A stretch of DNA of 15,051 nucleotides from Flavobacterium sp. (GCA_003449615.1 DMHA01000130.1:1-15051), one strand, 5' to 3'. Shown: positions 1 through 7,978, numbered from the stretch's first letter. A program made the numbers and translations. Notes: generated from the letters alone by a model not told the origin.

Positions 1-31
1 TTTCATTTTGTGAAATTAGTGAAAATTGGCA

Positions 32-67
32 CACAGATGACACGGATGAAACAGATTAATACTGATT
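32..67. repeat. degenerate 9-base tandem repeat
   Basis: Four adjoining 9-base units are visible: CACAGATGA (32-40), CACGGATGA (41-49), AACAGATTA (50-58) and ATACTGATT (59-67). The first two differ at one base, and the later ones drift while keeping a GAT core. Similar cacagatt/cacggatt strings are familiar from intergenic DNA of flavobacterial genomes, but that is recollection, not a search result. The repeat lies downstream of the higA stop codon and no function is evident. Confidence 0.5.
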
Positions 68-84
68 TTAAATTTGTTGGTAAC

Positions 85-108
85 AAAAAAGCCGCAGGTT
101 TCTATGCG
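85..108 (-). terminator. possible terminator of higBA
   Basis: On the minus strand CGCA (108-105) can pair with TGCG (96-93), followed by GC and six T (90-85). The stem is only four to five pairs and overlaps the last codons of higA. This is a weak rho-independent candidate, placed where the toxin-antitoxin transcript should end. Confidence 0.35.
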
Positions 109-398
109 ATTTCATATCTTTTCAAATTTGGCGTGTTTATTAAAAAATCTGCTTTTGCTTTTGCTAGGTCATACGATCTTTGCAAATTAAGGAAATGGCT
201 GGCACTGCCTCCAAAAACTTTTTCTAATCTTAAAGCCATATTTGGCGAAATTGAAGCATGTCCATTTATTATATTTGAAAAATTGGCTCTTGTAGTACCT
301 AGCAATTCTGCAATTTTGCTGATAGTTAAATTTCTTCCCTCTACAAGTTCCATGTGAAGAATTTGTCCAGGATGTATTTTTTTCATTTGTCTTTCCAT
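102..398 (-). CDS. higA: HigA-family antitoxin, XRE-type DNA-binding protein
   Basis: This is a 98-residue antitoxin of the HigA family. It should bind and neutralise the HigB toxin encoded just upstream and repress their shared promoter. The N-terminal HPGQIL motif (residues 9-14) is characteristic of HigA. It is followed by a helix-turn-helix at about residues 25-50 (TISKIAELLGTTRANFSNII) and a SPNMALRLEKVFG helix at 51-63. The length is normal for the family. The start is ambiguous. ATG at 398 lies 11 bases after the higB stop, while the second ATG at 386 (MKKIHPG) has GGAAAG four bases before it, gives a more typical HigA N-terminus, and would leave 94 residues. The gene is second in a toxin-first pair, the usual higBA order. 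I am confident of the family and less so of the exact start. Confidence 0.88.
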   Translation of the reverse strand: MERQMKKIHPGQILHMELVEGRNLTISKIAELLGTTRANFSNIINGHASISPNMALRLEKVFGGSASHFLNLQRSYDLAKAKADFLINTPNLKRYEIA

Positions 399-409
399 GA
401 TGTCTTTTT

Positions 410-694
410 TTAATGGGTGTCGAGATAATCTAAATCCGTTGCTTCTTTGTTTTCAAATCTGAAAATAATTCTATAATTTCCTGTAACGTCTAAACTCCAA
501 AATCCTTTTTTGTCTCCGCCAAGTAAGTGTGGTCTAAGATTTTTATAAAATCCTAAGTCTTCAGGAACTTCCTCTAAATTGTCAATGATTTCAAGAATAA
601 TCCTTATTTTTTTGATTTGGGAAGGTGGTAGTTTGCTGCTGTCTTCTTTTTCCCAAAGCAATCTCAGGGCTTTACTTTTTATAGTTTTTATCAT
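410..694 (-). CDS. higB: HigB-family toxin (RelE/ParE fold mRNA interferase)
   Basis: This is a 94-residue toxin of the HigB/RelE superfamily. In this family the toxin is a ribosome-associated mRNA endonuclease held inactive by HigA. The C-terminal half carries the family signature: GGDKKGFWSLDVTGNYRIIF at residues 59-78, with a closing DLDYLDTH at 87-94. The basic start (MIKTIKSKALRLLWEKED) also matches family members. I chose ATG at 694. The frame stays open to a TTG at 724, but that start would add ten residues not typical of HigB and lies inside the probable promoter. The gene precedes higA with an 11-base gap and is probably co-transcribed with it. All the usual HigB sequence features are present, so the toxin looks intact. 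Confidence 0.88.
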   Translation of the reverse strand: MIKTIKSKALRLLWEKEDSSKLPPSQIKKIRIILEIIDNLEEVPEDLGFYKNLRPHLLGGDKKGFWSLDVTGNYRIIFRFENKEATDLDYLDTH

Positions 695-711
695 CTCGTA
701 GCTGTATGCTG

Positions 712-719
712 TAAAGATA
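712..719 (-). promoter_or_regulatory. weak -7 box upstream of higB
   Basis: TATCTTTA (minus strand, 719 to 712) matches the Bacteroidota -7 consensus TAnnTTTG except for the last base. It would start transcription about ten bases before the higB ATG. No TTG lies at the expected 17-23 base distance, so this is a weak call. Confidence 0.25.
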
Positions 720-782
720 CACAATACGGTTTAAATAAAAAAATATTTTTGAAGTTTCAAACGAAAATCAAAGAGGATTAGG

Positions 783-799
783 AACCTATTTTATAGGTT
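783..799. repeat. perfect 7-base inverted repeat upstream of higB
   Basis: AACCTAT (783-789) and ATAGGTT (793-799) are perfect complements separated by TTT. On the plus strand the repeat is followed by A rather than T, and on the minus strand a T run precedes it, so it is not a terminator. It lies about 90 bases upstream of higB. It could be a protein-binding site, for instance for HigA, but HigA operators usually overlap the promoter, so no assignment is made. Confidence 0.35.
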
Positions 800-886
800 A
801 AAAAAGTTGTAATCAATTCATTTTATGATAGTTAGTCAAATCCTTATGGGGTCTTCAAATAAGTAAAAGCAAATTTACTGTCCAAC

Positions 887-921
887 AAAAAAACGCATCC
901 AAATCAATGAATACGTTTTTT
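887..921 (-). terminator. terminator of the sdhCAB operon
   Basis: The minus-strand transcript folds AAAAAACGTATTCA (921-908) against TGGATGCGTTTTTT (901-888) around a six-base loop. This gives a 14-pair stem with two G-U pairs and a U-rich tail. It begins 19 bases after the sdhB stop. Read on the plus strand the two G-U pairs become C-A mismatches, so the hairpin favours ending the sdh transcript. Confidence 0.85.
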
Positions 922-940
922 ATTAATTCCCCTCAAGGGC

Positions 941-1687
941 TTATCCTTGCAAACTTGCACTCAAATATTCTCTATTCATTTGAGCAATATAATCTAGTGA
1001 AATTCCTTTCGGACATTCTACTTCGCAAGCTCCGGTATTGGTACAGTTACCGAAACCTTCAGCGTCCATTTGGTTAACCATATTTAAAACTCGGTCTGTG
1101 GCTTCTACTCTTCCTTGCGGCAATAAAGCAAATTGAGAAACTTTGGCGGCTACAAACAACATTGCCGATGAGTTTTTACAAGTCGCTACACAAGCACCAC
1201 AACCAATGCAAGTTGCTGCATCAAAAGCCCTGTCGGCATCGTGTTTTGGAATTGGAATCGTATTGGCATCTACTGGATTTCCAGAAGTATTTACAGACAC
1301 GAATCCTCCAGCGTGTTGAATTCTGTCAAAAGCACTTCTATCAACCACTAAATCTTTGATTACTGGAAAAGCTACTGCTCTAAAAGGTTCGATAAAGATT
1401 ACATCACCATCTTTGAACATTCGCATGTGCAACTGACAAGTAGGAATTCCTCTGTCTGGTCCGTGCGCTTCTCCGTTTATAAAAAGAGAGCAAGCACCAC
1501 AAATTCCTTCACGGCAATCGTGGTCAAAAGATACTGGCTCGTCTCCTTTGTTAATTAATTTTTCATTGAGTACATCCAACATCTCAAGGAATGACATATC
1601 TTCCTCGATTCCATCAATAGGATATTCAACAATTTTTCCTGCTGCTTTGGCATTTTTCTGACGCCATATTTGTAATGTAAGTTTCAT
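941..1687 (-). CDS. sdhB: succinate dehydrogenase/fumarate reductase iron-sulfur subunit
   Basis: This 248-residue iron-sulfur subunit carries electrons from the flavin of SdhA to the quinone site and hemes of the membrane subunit, on the cytoplasmic face. The 2Fe-2S ligands are C58, C63, C66 (CREGICGAC) and C84. The ferredoxin-like domain carries C160, C163, C166 and C225 for the 4Fe-4S cluster and C170, C215, C221 for the 3Fe-4S cluster, assigned from their order in the family. All eleven cysteines are present and the length is normal for type B enzymes. It is the last gene of sdhC-sdhA-sdhB, 52 bases after sdhA, and is followed closely by a strong terminator. Sequence alone cannot separate succinate dehydrogenase from fumarate reductase. 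I favour the dehydrogenase because of the glyoxylate-shunt context. Confidence 0.96.
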   Translation of the reverse strand: MKLTLQIWRQKNAKAAGKIVEYPIDGIEEDMSFLEMLDVLNEKLINKGDEPVSFDHDCREGICGACSLFINGEAHGPDRGIPTCQLHMRMFKDGDVIFIEPFRAVAFPVIKDLVVDRSAFDRIQHAGGFVSVNTSGNPVDANTIPIPKHDADRAFDAATCIGCGACVATCKNSSAMLFVAAKVSQFALLPQGRVEATDRVLNMVNQMDAEGFGNCTNTGACEVECPKGISLDYIAQMNREYLSASLQG

Positions 1688-1739
1688 TTTTAGAATGTAT
1701 TAAGTAGTTTGAATTAAGTATTAAGACTTATTCAACCTA

Positions 1740-3740
1740 CTATTTATAACTACGAGTTACTAATTTAATGTTTTCAAATACCAATGGCTCTTTGTGTAAA
1801 ACTGCTTCGCTAGGTTTTCCTTTGTATTCCCAAGCAGCAACATAAGCAAAGTTTTCATCATCACGTTGTGCTTCACCATCTTCGGATTGGTATTCTTCAC
1901 GGAAGTGTCCGCCACAAGATTCATTTCGGTGTAAAGCATCTTTGGCAAATAATTCGCCTAGCTCAAGGAAATCGGCAACGCGACCTGCTTTTTCTAGTTC
2001 TTGGTTGAAACTATCCGCAGTTCCAGGCACTTTTACATCTTTGTGAAACTCCTCACGCAAAGCGGCAATTTCTTCGATAGCTTCGGATAATCCTTTTGCA
2101 TTTCGAGCCATACCCACTTTATTCCACATAATTTTTCCTAATTTCTTATGGAAATAATCAACAGAATGGGTTCCATTATTGTTGATGAATTTTTCGATTT
2201 GATCTTTCACTTTTTTCTCCGCTTCAACAAATTCAGGTAAATCGGTAGAAATTTTTCCCGTTTTGATGTCCGGTGCTAAATAATCTCCAATAGTGTAAGG
2301 CAATACAAAATAACCATCGGCTAAACCTTGCATCAATGCCGAAGCACCTAATCTATTGGCTCCGTGATCCGAGAAGTTTGATTCTCCAATAGAGAAACAA
2401 CCCGGAATGGTAGTTTGTAAATTATAATCAACCCAAGTTCCTCCCATAGTATAGTGTACCGCTGGGTAAATCATCATCGGAGTAACATAAGGATTTTCGT
2501 CAACTATCTTTTCATACATTTGGAACAAGTTACCATATTTATTGGCTACAACAGCTGCTCCTAATTTGGTAATTAATTTGGTGTCCGTTGCATCTAAACC
2601 TTTAACATAAGCTTGTTCTTTTCCATAACGTTCAATTGCTGCAGCAAAATCAAGATAAACAGCTTCACCGGTTTTGTTCACTCCAAAACCTGCATCACAT
2701 CTTTCTTTAGCTGCACGAGAGGCAATATCTCGTGGGACTAGATTTCCAAAGGCTGGATAACGTCTTTCTAAATAATAATCTCTTTCTGATTCAGATAAAT
2801 CGGTTGGTTTTTTCTTTCCTTCACGAATTGCTTTTGCATCTTCGAGCTTTGCAGGAACCCAAATACGACCATCATTACGCAACGATTCTGACATCAAAGT
2901 CAATTTCGATTGGTGATCTCCTGAAACTGGAATACAAGTTGGGTGAATTTGTGTGTAACAAAGGTTAGCCATATAAGCTCCTTTTTTATGTATTTTCCAA
3001 GCTGCGGTAGCATTACTTCCCATTGCGTAAGTCGAAAGGAAAAATACATTTCCATATCCTCCAGATGCAATAACAACAGCGTGAGCAGAATGTCTTTCGA
3101 TTTCTCCAGTAACTAAATTACGAGCGATAATTCCACGAGCTTTTCCATCAACTACTACTAAATCTAGCATTTCGTGACGGTTGTGCGGTTTTATTTTTCC
3201 ACGACCAATTTGACGGTTCATCGCTGAATATGCACCTAATAACAATTGTTGTCCGGTTTGTCCTTTGGCGTAAAATGTTCTGGCTACCAAAGTTCCTCCA
3301 AAAGAACGATTGTCTAATAATCCACCATATTCTCTAGCCAATGGAACACCTTGCATTACGCATTGGTCAATAATATTAGTCGAAACTTCAGCCAAACGGT
3401 GAACGTTAGCTTCACGAGAACGGTAATCGCCTCCTTTTATAGTATCATAAAACAAACGGAAAGTAGAATCTCCATCTCCTTGATAATTTTTGGCTGCGTT
3501 GATTCCACCTTGAGCAGCAATCGAATGCGCACGACGTGGAGAATCTTGAAAACAAAATGTCTTCACGTTATATCCTAATTCTGCCAATGTTGCTGCTGCA
3601 GAACCTCCAGCAAGTCCAGTTCCCACTACGATAATATCGATATTACGTTTGTTGGCTGGATTTACTAAATTAATATGATCTTTATAATTTGTCCATTTGT
3701 CCGAAATTGAACCACTAGGAACTTTTGAGTCTAATGCCAT
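1740..3740 (-). CDS. sdhA: succinate dehydrogenase/fumarate reductase flavoprotein subunit
   Basis: This 666-residue catalytic subunit interconverts succinate and fumarate with covalently bound FAD. The Rossmann motif [13 protein letters not shown] is at residues 38-50. H72 in [14 protein letters not shown] is the expected site of covalent FAD attachment. Substrate and catalytic residues expected from the family are visible: H266 (IHPT), R337 (VPRDIASRA), H429 (HYTMGG) and R463 (GANRLG). The capping domain falls between the two FAD-binding parts, and the C-terminal helical domain includes the [13 protein letters not shown] stretch. The length is typical of the Bacteroidota type B enzyme. The gene starts 12 bases after the sdhC stop and precedes sdhB by 52 bases, in one operon. 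No frameshift or missing key residue is seen. Confidence 0.97.
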   Translation of the reverse strand: MALDSKVPSGSISDKWTNYKDHINLVNPANKRNIDIIVVGTGLAGGSAAATLAELGYNVKTFCFQDSPRRAHSIAAQGGINAAKNYQGDGDSTFRLFYDTIKGGDYRSREANVHRLAEVSTNIIDQCVMQGVPLAREYGGLLDNRSFGGTLVARTFYAKGQTGQQLLLGAYSAMNRQIGRGKIKPHNRHEMLDLVVVDGKARGIIARNLVTGEIERHSAHAVVIASGGYGNVFFLSTYAMGSNATAAWKIHKKGAYMANLCYTQIHPTCIPVSGDHQSKLTLMSESLRNDGRIWVPAKLEDAKAIREGKKKPTDLSESERDYYLERRYPAFGNLVPRDIASRAAKERCDAGFGVNKTGEAVYLDFAAAIERYGKEQAYVKGLDATDTKLITKLGAAVVANKYGNLFQMYEKIVDENPYVTPMMIYPAVHYTMGGTWVDYNLQTTIPGCFSIGESNFSDHGANRLGASALMQGLADGYFVLPYTIGDYLAPDIKTGKISTDLPEFVEAEKKVKDQIEKFINNNGTHSVDYFHKKLGKIMWNKVGMARNAKGLSEAIEEIAALREEFHKDVKVPGTADSFNQELEKAGRVADFLELGELFAKDALHRNESCGGHFREEYQSEDGEAQRDDENFAYVAAWEYKGKPSEAVLHKEPLVFENIKLVTRSYK

Positions 3741-3752
3741 TATAATTGAATA

Positions 3753-4421
3753 TTAAATGTGATTAAAATGATGAAATAAAGCAATAAAAATAAATCCAAA
3801 AGGAACTACAATTGCAAAAGCATATCCCAATTTGTGCAGCGCTTTTGCGTATTTATTAGCAAATCCCACAGATTGAAATGAAGAATTGAAACCGTGCCAT
3901 AAGTGCAACGACAAAAGCAAAAATGCAATACAATACAAACCAGTACGAACTGGACTTTCAAATTTATGAACTAATTCTTCATAATATCTCGTTTCATTGA
4001 TGGCGTTTACAGCAATATATTTGTAGTTCATTTCAGCAAACCAAAAATCATACATGTGCAAGCCTAAAAAAGCCAACACTACCACTCCAGAAATAATCAT
4101 ATTTCTTGAAGCCCAAGAAGCATTTGCTGCCCCATTGTACTTCACGTAAGAAATTGGTCTTGAACTTCGATTTTTCACCTCTAAAACAAAACCCATAACG
4201 AAGTGAAAAACAACACCAGCAATTAAAACGGGTTGCATTACAAATTGGATTAACGGATTGTAACCCATAAAATGTGACATCGCATTAAAGGCATCGGCAC
4301 TAAAAACCGATACCATATTAATAAAAAAGTGAAGCGATAGAAACGAAATCAAAAAAAGTCCTGAAAGCGCCATTGCCACTTTTTTAGCAATTGACGACTT
4401 CAATATTGTAGATTTTGCCAT
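3753..4421 (-). CDS. sdhC: succinate dehydrogenase cytochrome b subunit (diheme, type B)
   Basis: This 222-residue membrane anchor holds two b hemes and the quinone site. Five membrane segments can be seen at about residues 15-37, 58-80, 106-127, 158-180 and 196-217. Histidines in the first four helices (H31, H73, H122, and H173 or H176) fit the four heme ligands of the single-subunit type B family known from Wolinella and Bacillus. A single five-helix subunit replaces the SdhC/SdhD pair of proteobacteria, so no sdhD is expected. It is the first gene of the operon. Its ATG lies about 28 bases after the predicted transcription start, with no Shine-Dalgarno sequence, as is common in this phylum. 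In the literature the same protein is also named FrdC. Confidence 0.93.
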   Translation of the reverse strand: MAKSTILKSSIAKKVAMALSGLFLISFLSLHFFINMVSVFSADAFNAMSHFMGYNPLIQFVMQPVLIAGVVFHFVMGFVLEVKNRSSRPISYVKYNGAANASWASRNMIISGVVVLAFLGLHMYDFWFAEMNYKYIAVNAINETRYYEELVHKFESPVRTGLYCIAFLLLSLHLWHGFNSSFQSVGFANKYAKALHKLGYAFAIVVPFGFIFIALFHHFNHI

Positions 4422-4454
4422 AAGTAATTTGAATATAATTTATAAAAATTTACG

Positions 4455-4485
4455 CAAAAATAAAGTAATTTCAGCTTAATAACAA
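4455..4485 (-). promoter_or_regulatory. sdhCAB promoter
   Basis: On the minus strand TTG (4485-4483) is followed after 20 bases by TATTTTTG (4462-4455), a full match to the Bacteroidota consensus TTG/TAnnTTTG with normal spacing. The predicted start of transcription is near 4450, giving a leader of roughly 28 bases before sdhC. I found no other consensus -7 box in the 285 bases between the regulator gene and sdhC. Confidence 0.7.
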
Positions 4486-4506
4486 CCTTTAGTGTCTTAT
4501 TTATAA

Positions 4507-4529
4507 TTAATCAATTGTTAATTGTTTAA
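4507..4529. repeat. inverted repeat upstream of the sdh promoter
   Basis: TTAATCAATT (4507-4516) and AATTGTTTAA (4520-4529) are complementary at nine of ten positions around GTT. The centre lies about 68 bases upstream of the predicted sdh transcription start, where an activator might bind. The DNA here is very AT-rich, so chance is a real alternative. The remainder of 4530-4706 shows nothing I can name. Confidence 0.3.
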
Positions 4530-4706
4530 TAAATAATCTGACTCTTTAATTTGTTATGTACATTAACGTTTCCGTATTTATTTTACAAAGAAAATTGATA
4601 CGTAAATTCAATTCTTTAAAAAAAACCAATTTAATTAGTAAATAAATATCAATTACATTCTACAAACAACTCATTTAGCTTGATTCATTTTCTAAATAAT
4701 TTTTGT

Positions 4707-6188
4707 CTAACTAAACTTCGTCATATATTGTTGAACCGTTAAATCGGTTTTTTCATTTCTGTTTTTTTGATCTAAATGAATCGGTGCCGAGGCTCTTTCA
4801 AGACAGTCTTTTACCGCACATGTTTCGCAAGTCACACCAACAATCTGTTTTTGTAACGACGGATTGTCAATGAATTTATATTTTTTCTTCATTCCGGGCG
4901 TAATCAATATTCCAACAGTGATACTTCTTAAACAATCTTTTTTGAATGGGTCTAAAGTTGCCGAGGAAAAAACCAGATATTCATTATTACTATTATCGTA
5001 ACGGGAAATCTGTGCGTCGAAAAAATGGCTTTTATTTTGTTTCAAGGCTTCCACGATCGTTTTAATAGAAACCCATCTTCGGCAATAATGCTCATTCATT
5101 TCATTGGCATGTGGTTCTTGCTGATTTGTAATATGCAATTCTTTCTTTATTTGATAGGTGTCAGCTCCTATTTGGTGAGACAGTCTAAGAAAAAACAAAT
5201 TCTTTAATTGAAAATATTTTGGTAAAATATTAGTTAGTCTTTGATAAAAAGATTCTGGAGAAACATTAAATTTTCCAATTAAGTCAATCATTTCTTGGGG
5301 TTTTGGATCCGTTTTCGACAAAAACAAATTCAACTCATCAATTAAAGATTGTCTTGGCAAAAGCAAAGCTCCAGCAAAGTAGGAAGCGTAAAAATTATTC
5401 AAAACCTGGTCGAAATTATCAAACTTGATCCAGCTAAAAGTATACAACCTTTCGCTTATTTCAAGATAATTATAAGCAACTTCTTTGGCTAAAATAAATG
5501 CTTTTTGAGGGGCATCAATTTCCACTGACAATAATAATGTTTTGCTTTTTGGAACAAAAATAGATCTTAAATCCCCTAATTCCTCTTGCTCCGAAAAAGC
5601 AATTTCCTTGATTGTATACCCATATTCTTCAATCAAAATAGCACTTAATTCCTCTAAAGTAATCTGAGATTCAATATTGATATGAAATGCTTTGCAAAAC
5701 GACAGCACCTTTTCCTCTAAATCATCAAAATAATTATTGTGGGCTTCTTGATATGAACGCAAAGAAGCTAAGAAAAAACTCTCGCGAGTTAAATTGTAAT
5801 GCTGGGCAATTTCAATAATGGTGCTTATAAACGCATTTACTTTAGCCGGAGCATTAGCAATAATATCAATTAAATCATTTTCCTGAATACCAAAAATATC
5901 CAACGGAATCTCTTTTAAAATTCCAGATTTCAGAATTTCTCCAATAGGAGCCAGATTATTATCCAGCTTCAATGAAACCATATTATCATATGGGACATCC
6001 AATTTTTCAGACAAAAGAATAATTTTATCCGTCTTGGGATATTTTTTTCCTTTTTCAATTTCGTTCAAATACGACTTGGAGAGTTCTGTTATTTTGGCTA
6101 AGCCAAATAAAGATAAATTCTTATTTGTTCGAGCCTGCTTGAGCTTAAGTCCAAAAATTAACTTGATATAATCCTTTTCTATATTCAT
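4707..6188 (-). CDS. RamB/ScfR-type XRE transcriptional regulator of the glyoxylate shunt
   Basis: This 493-residue regulator has three visible parts. A helix-turn-helix lies at about residues 11-67 (LSLFGLAKITELSKSYLNEI). A middle region of the ImmA/IrrE (M78) type at about 165-280 includes the ASYFAGALLLP segment. The C-terminal part resembles the short-chain fatty acyl regulator domain DUF2083, with CRRW (369-372) and a C-x2-C-x4-C motif (C454, C457, C462) followed by RASAP. The HExxH metal site of M78 proteases is degenerate: the segment reads AKEVAY at 234-239, so a sensing rather than proteolytic role is expected. RamB, of this architecture, controls isocitrate lyase in actinobacteria, and this gene is divergent from aceBA. 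The frame is open to a TTG at 6224, but that codon coincides with the promoter -33 element, so I start at ATG 6188. Effector and direction of control are unknown. Confidence 0.85.
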   Translation of the reverse strand: MNIEKDYIKLIFGLKLKQARTNKNLSLFGLAKITELSKSYLNEIEKGKKYPKTDKIILLSEKLDVPYDNMVSLKLDNNLAPIGEILKSGILKEIPLDIFGIQENDLIDIIANAPAKVNAFISTIIEIAQHYNLTRESFFLASLRSYQEAHNNYFDDLEEKVLSFCKAFHINIESQITLEELSAILIEEYGYTIKEIAFSEQEELGDLRSIFVPKSKTLLLSVEIDAPQKAFILAKEVAYNYLEISERLYTFSWIKFDNFDQVLNNFYASYFAGALLLPRQSLIDELNLFLSKTDPKPQEMIDLIGKFNVSPESFYQRLTNILPKYFQLKNLFFLRLSHQIGADTYQIKKELHITNQQEPHANEMNEHYCRRWVSIKTIVEALKQNKSHFFDAQISRYDNSNNEYLVFSSATLDPFKKDCLRSITVGILITPGMKKKYKFIDNPSLQKQIVGVTCETCAVKDCLERASAPIHLDQKNRNEKTDLTVQQYMTKFS

Positions 6189-6194
6189 AATAAT

Positions 6195-6224
6195 CAAATA
6201 TAAGAATAAAAATTTAATCAACAA
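6195..6224 (-). promoter_or_regulatory. promoter of the XRE regulator
   Basis: On the minus strand TTG (6224-6222) is followed after 19 bases by TATATTTG (6202-6195), a full consensus match. Transcription should begin near 6190, only about two bases before the ATG at 6188-6186, so the mRNA would be nearly leaderless. The A7/T8 run at 6223-6237 overlaps its upstream edge. Confidence 0.6.
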
Positions 6225-6244
6225 AAAAATTTTTTTTCATTTTT

Positions 6245-6258
6245 AGCGTACGTTCGCT
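6245..6258. promoter_or_regulatory. candidate operator palindrome between regulator and aceB
   Basis: AGCGTACGTTCGCT is an imperfect palindrome: six of seven base pairs are symmetric, with one T/T mismatch. It is GC-rich within AT-rich surroundings, which makes it stand out. Its right end shares a base with the aceB -33 TTG (6258-6260). Its centre is about 41 bases before the predicted aceB transcription start and about 61 before that of the regulator. The regulator encoded next to it is the natural candidate to bind here, but that is inference. Confidence 0.5.
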
Positions 6259-6287
6259 TGTTTTGTAAAAAACTTTTTGTAATATTG
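6258..6287 (+). promoter_or_regulatory. aceBA promoter
   Basis: TTG (6258-6260) is followed after 19 bases by TAATATTG (6280-6287), which matches TAnnTTTG except for one base. The predicted start is near 6292, leaving a leader of about 60 bases before aceB. The imperfect -7 box would fit a promoter that needs an activator. Confidence 0.55.
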
Positions 6288-6352
6288 CCGTGTTGAACAA
6301 TTACAAACTATCAACAAAACTTAATTATTGTTAAATTAAAAAACACAGCGAA

Positions 6353-7954
6353 ATGAATTTAGAAGAATTATACTCGACAAATTTGTTGAGTTTTTCAGAG
6401 GAAACAACTGAACAGTATCCTGAAATTTTAACTGACGAAGCAATGACATTTTTGTCTTTGCTTCATGAAAATTTCAACGAAAAAAGACTAGCTCTTTTAG
6501 ACGAAAGAAAAAAACAACAAGCATTATTCGATGAAGGTGTATTGCCAACTTTTCCCGTCAAAACCAAAAGTATAAGAGAAAGTAATTGGCAAGCGTCAAA
6601 AACTCCCGCAGATCTTTTAGACCGCAGAGTTGAAATCACTGGACCAGTGGACAGAAAAATGGTAATCAATGCGCTAAATTCTGGCGCCAAAACATTTATG
6701 GCAGATTTTGAAGACAGCACTTCCCCGACTTGGAACAATTTAATGGAAGGGCAACAAAATCTAAAAGATGCCGTAAACAAAACCATCACTTTGGAAGATA
6801 CTTTGAAAAATAAAAAGTATGCCCTGAATGAAGAAACGGCTGTTTTAATTGTTCGTCCAAGAGGATTGCATCTGAATGAAAAACATCTTTTGATGAACAA
6901 TCAAGAAACTTCTGGATCATTAGTGGATTTTGGATTGTATGCTTTTCACAACCACACACAACTCATAAAAAACGGAACTGCGCCCTATTTTTATATTCCA
7001 AAACTGGAACATTATTTAGAAGCGAGATGGTGGAACGAGGTATTTGAATTTACACAGGAGTATTTGGGTGAGCAAAACGGAACCTTCAAAGCCACTGTTT
7101 TAATCGAGACAATAACCGCCAGTTTTCAATTGGATGAAATAATCTTTGAATTAAAAGATCATATTGTTGGACTGAATTGCGGGAGATGGGATTATATTTT
7201 TTCATTTATCAAAAAATTTAGAAATAATCCAACTTTTATAGTGCCAAACAGAGATCAAGTAACAATGACAACTCCTTTTATGAATGCCTATTCTAAATTA
7301 GTAATTCAACGTTGTCACAAACGTAACATTCATGCAATAGGCGGAATGGCGGCACAAATTCCAATCAAGAATAATGAAGAAGCAAACAACATTGCTTTTG
7401 ATAAAGTTGTAAATGATAAAAGGAGAGAAGTACAAAATGGTCACGATGGCACTTGGGTAGCGCATCCAGATTTGGTTCCATTGGCAAAATCAGTTTTCGA
7501 TAAATACATGACTGGGAAAAATCAGATTCATATAAAAAGAGAGGATGTAAATGTAGTCGCAGAAGATTTGTTGGCCGTGCCAAAAGGAACAATTTCAGAA
7601 GAAGGCATTAGAAAAAACATAAATGTTTCCATTCTTTACCTCGCTTCCTGGCTAAGCGGACAAGGAGCAGCTGCTATACATCATTTGATGGAAGATGCTG
7701 CTACAGCTGAGATTTCACGGTCACAATTATGGCAATGGCTAAAAAACAAAGTAACATTAGAAAACGGAAAAGTGCTAACCGAAGAATTTTATAACCGATT
7801 AGCAACAGAAGAATTTGAAAAAATAAAAAATTACGTTGGTGTTAAAAATTATGAAAATGGCAAATACAAATTAGCGGAACAATTATTAAATAATTTAGTT
7901 CTAAACCAAAATTTTATAGACTTTTTAACAATCCCGGGATACAAATACATTTAA
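6353..7954 (+). CDS. aceB: malate synthase A
   Basis: This 533-residue enzyme condenses glyoxylate with acetyl-CoA to give malate, the second step of the glyoxylate shunt. The malate synthase signature KDHIVGLNCGRWDYIF is at residues 268-283. Other expected active-site residues are R168 (VRPRG), E252 (LIET), D280 (GRWD) and the probable catalytic base D448 in MEDAA. MADFEDSTSPTW (116-127) is also typical. The length fits isoform A, and the large insert of isoform G is absent. The gene starts about 60 bases into the predicted transcript and is followed by aceA after 24 bases, so the two form one operon divergent from the XRE regulator. No Shine-Dalgarno sequence is seen before the ATG. Confidence 0.96.
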   Translation: MNLEELYSTNLLSFSEETTEQYPEILTDEAMTFLSLLHENFNEKRLALLDERKKQQALFDEGVLPTFPVKTKSIRESNWQASKTPADLLDRRVEITGPVDRKMVINALNSGAKTFMADFEDSTSPTWNNLMEGQQNLKDAVNKTITLEDTLKNKKYALNEETAVLIVRPRGLHLNEKHLLMNNQETSGSLVDFGLYAFHNHTQLIKNGTAPYFYIPKLEHYLEARWWNEVFEFTQEYLGEQNGTFKATVLIETITASFQLDEIIFELKDHIVGLNCGRWDYIFSFIKKFRNNPTFIVPNRDQVTMTTPFMNAYSKLVIQRCHKRNIHAIGGMAAQIPIKNNEEANNIAFDKVVNDKRREVQNGHDGTWVAHPDLVPLAKSVFDKYMTGKNQIHIKREDVNVVAEDLLAVPKGTISEEGIRKNINVSILYLASWLSGQGAAAIHHLMEDAATAEISRSQLWQWLKNKVTLENGKVLTEEFYNRLATEEFEKIKNYVGVKNYENGKYKLAEQLLNNLVLNQNFIDFLTIPGYKYI

Positions 7955-7978
7955 TAAAAACCACCTAATAAACAAATT

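Noticed and set aside
10..357. 115-codon plus-strand frame at the left end
   Set aside because: It lies antisense to higA over most of its length, has no recognisable motif, and higA on the other strand is a clear family member.
929..938. CCCT-CA-AGGG inverted repeat right after sdhB
   Set aside because: The four-base arms have a two-base loop too short to fold, and a far better terminator follows.
4451..4574. Half-sites of the aceB palindrome near the sdh promoter (GCGTA at 4455-4451 on the minus strand, ACGTTTCCG at 4566-4574)
   Set aside because: The matches are five to six bases only and not symmetric, which is expected by chance in this length.
6463..6900. 145-codon minus-strand frame inside aceB
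   Set aside because: It is an antisense shadow of a highly conserved enzyme gene, and its translation is low-complexity without domain features.
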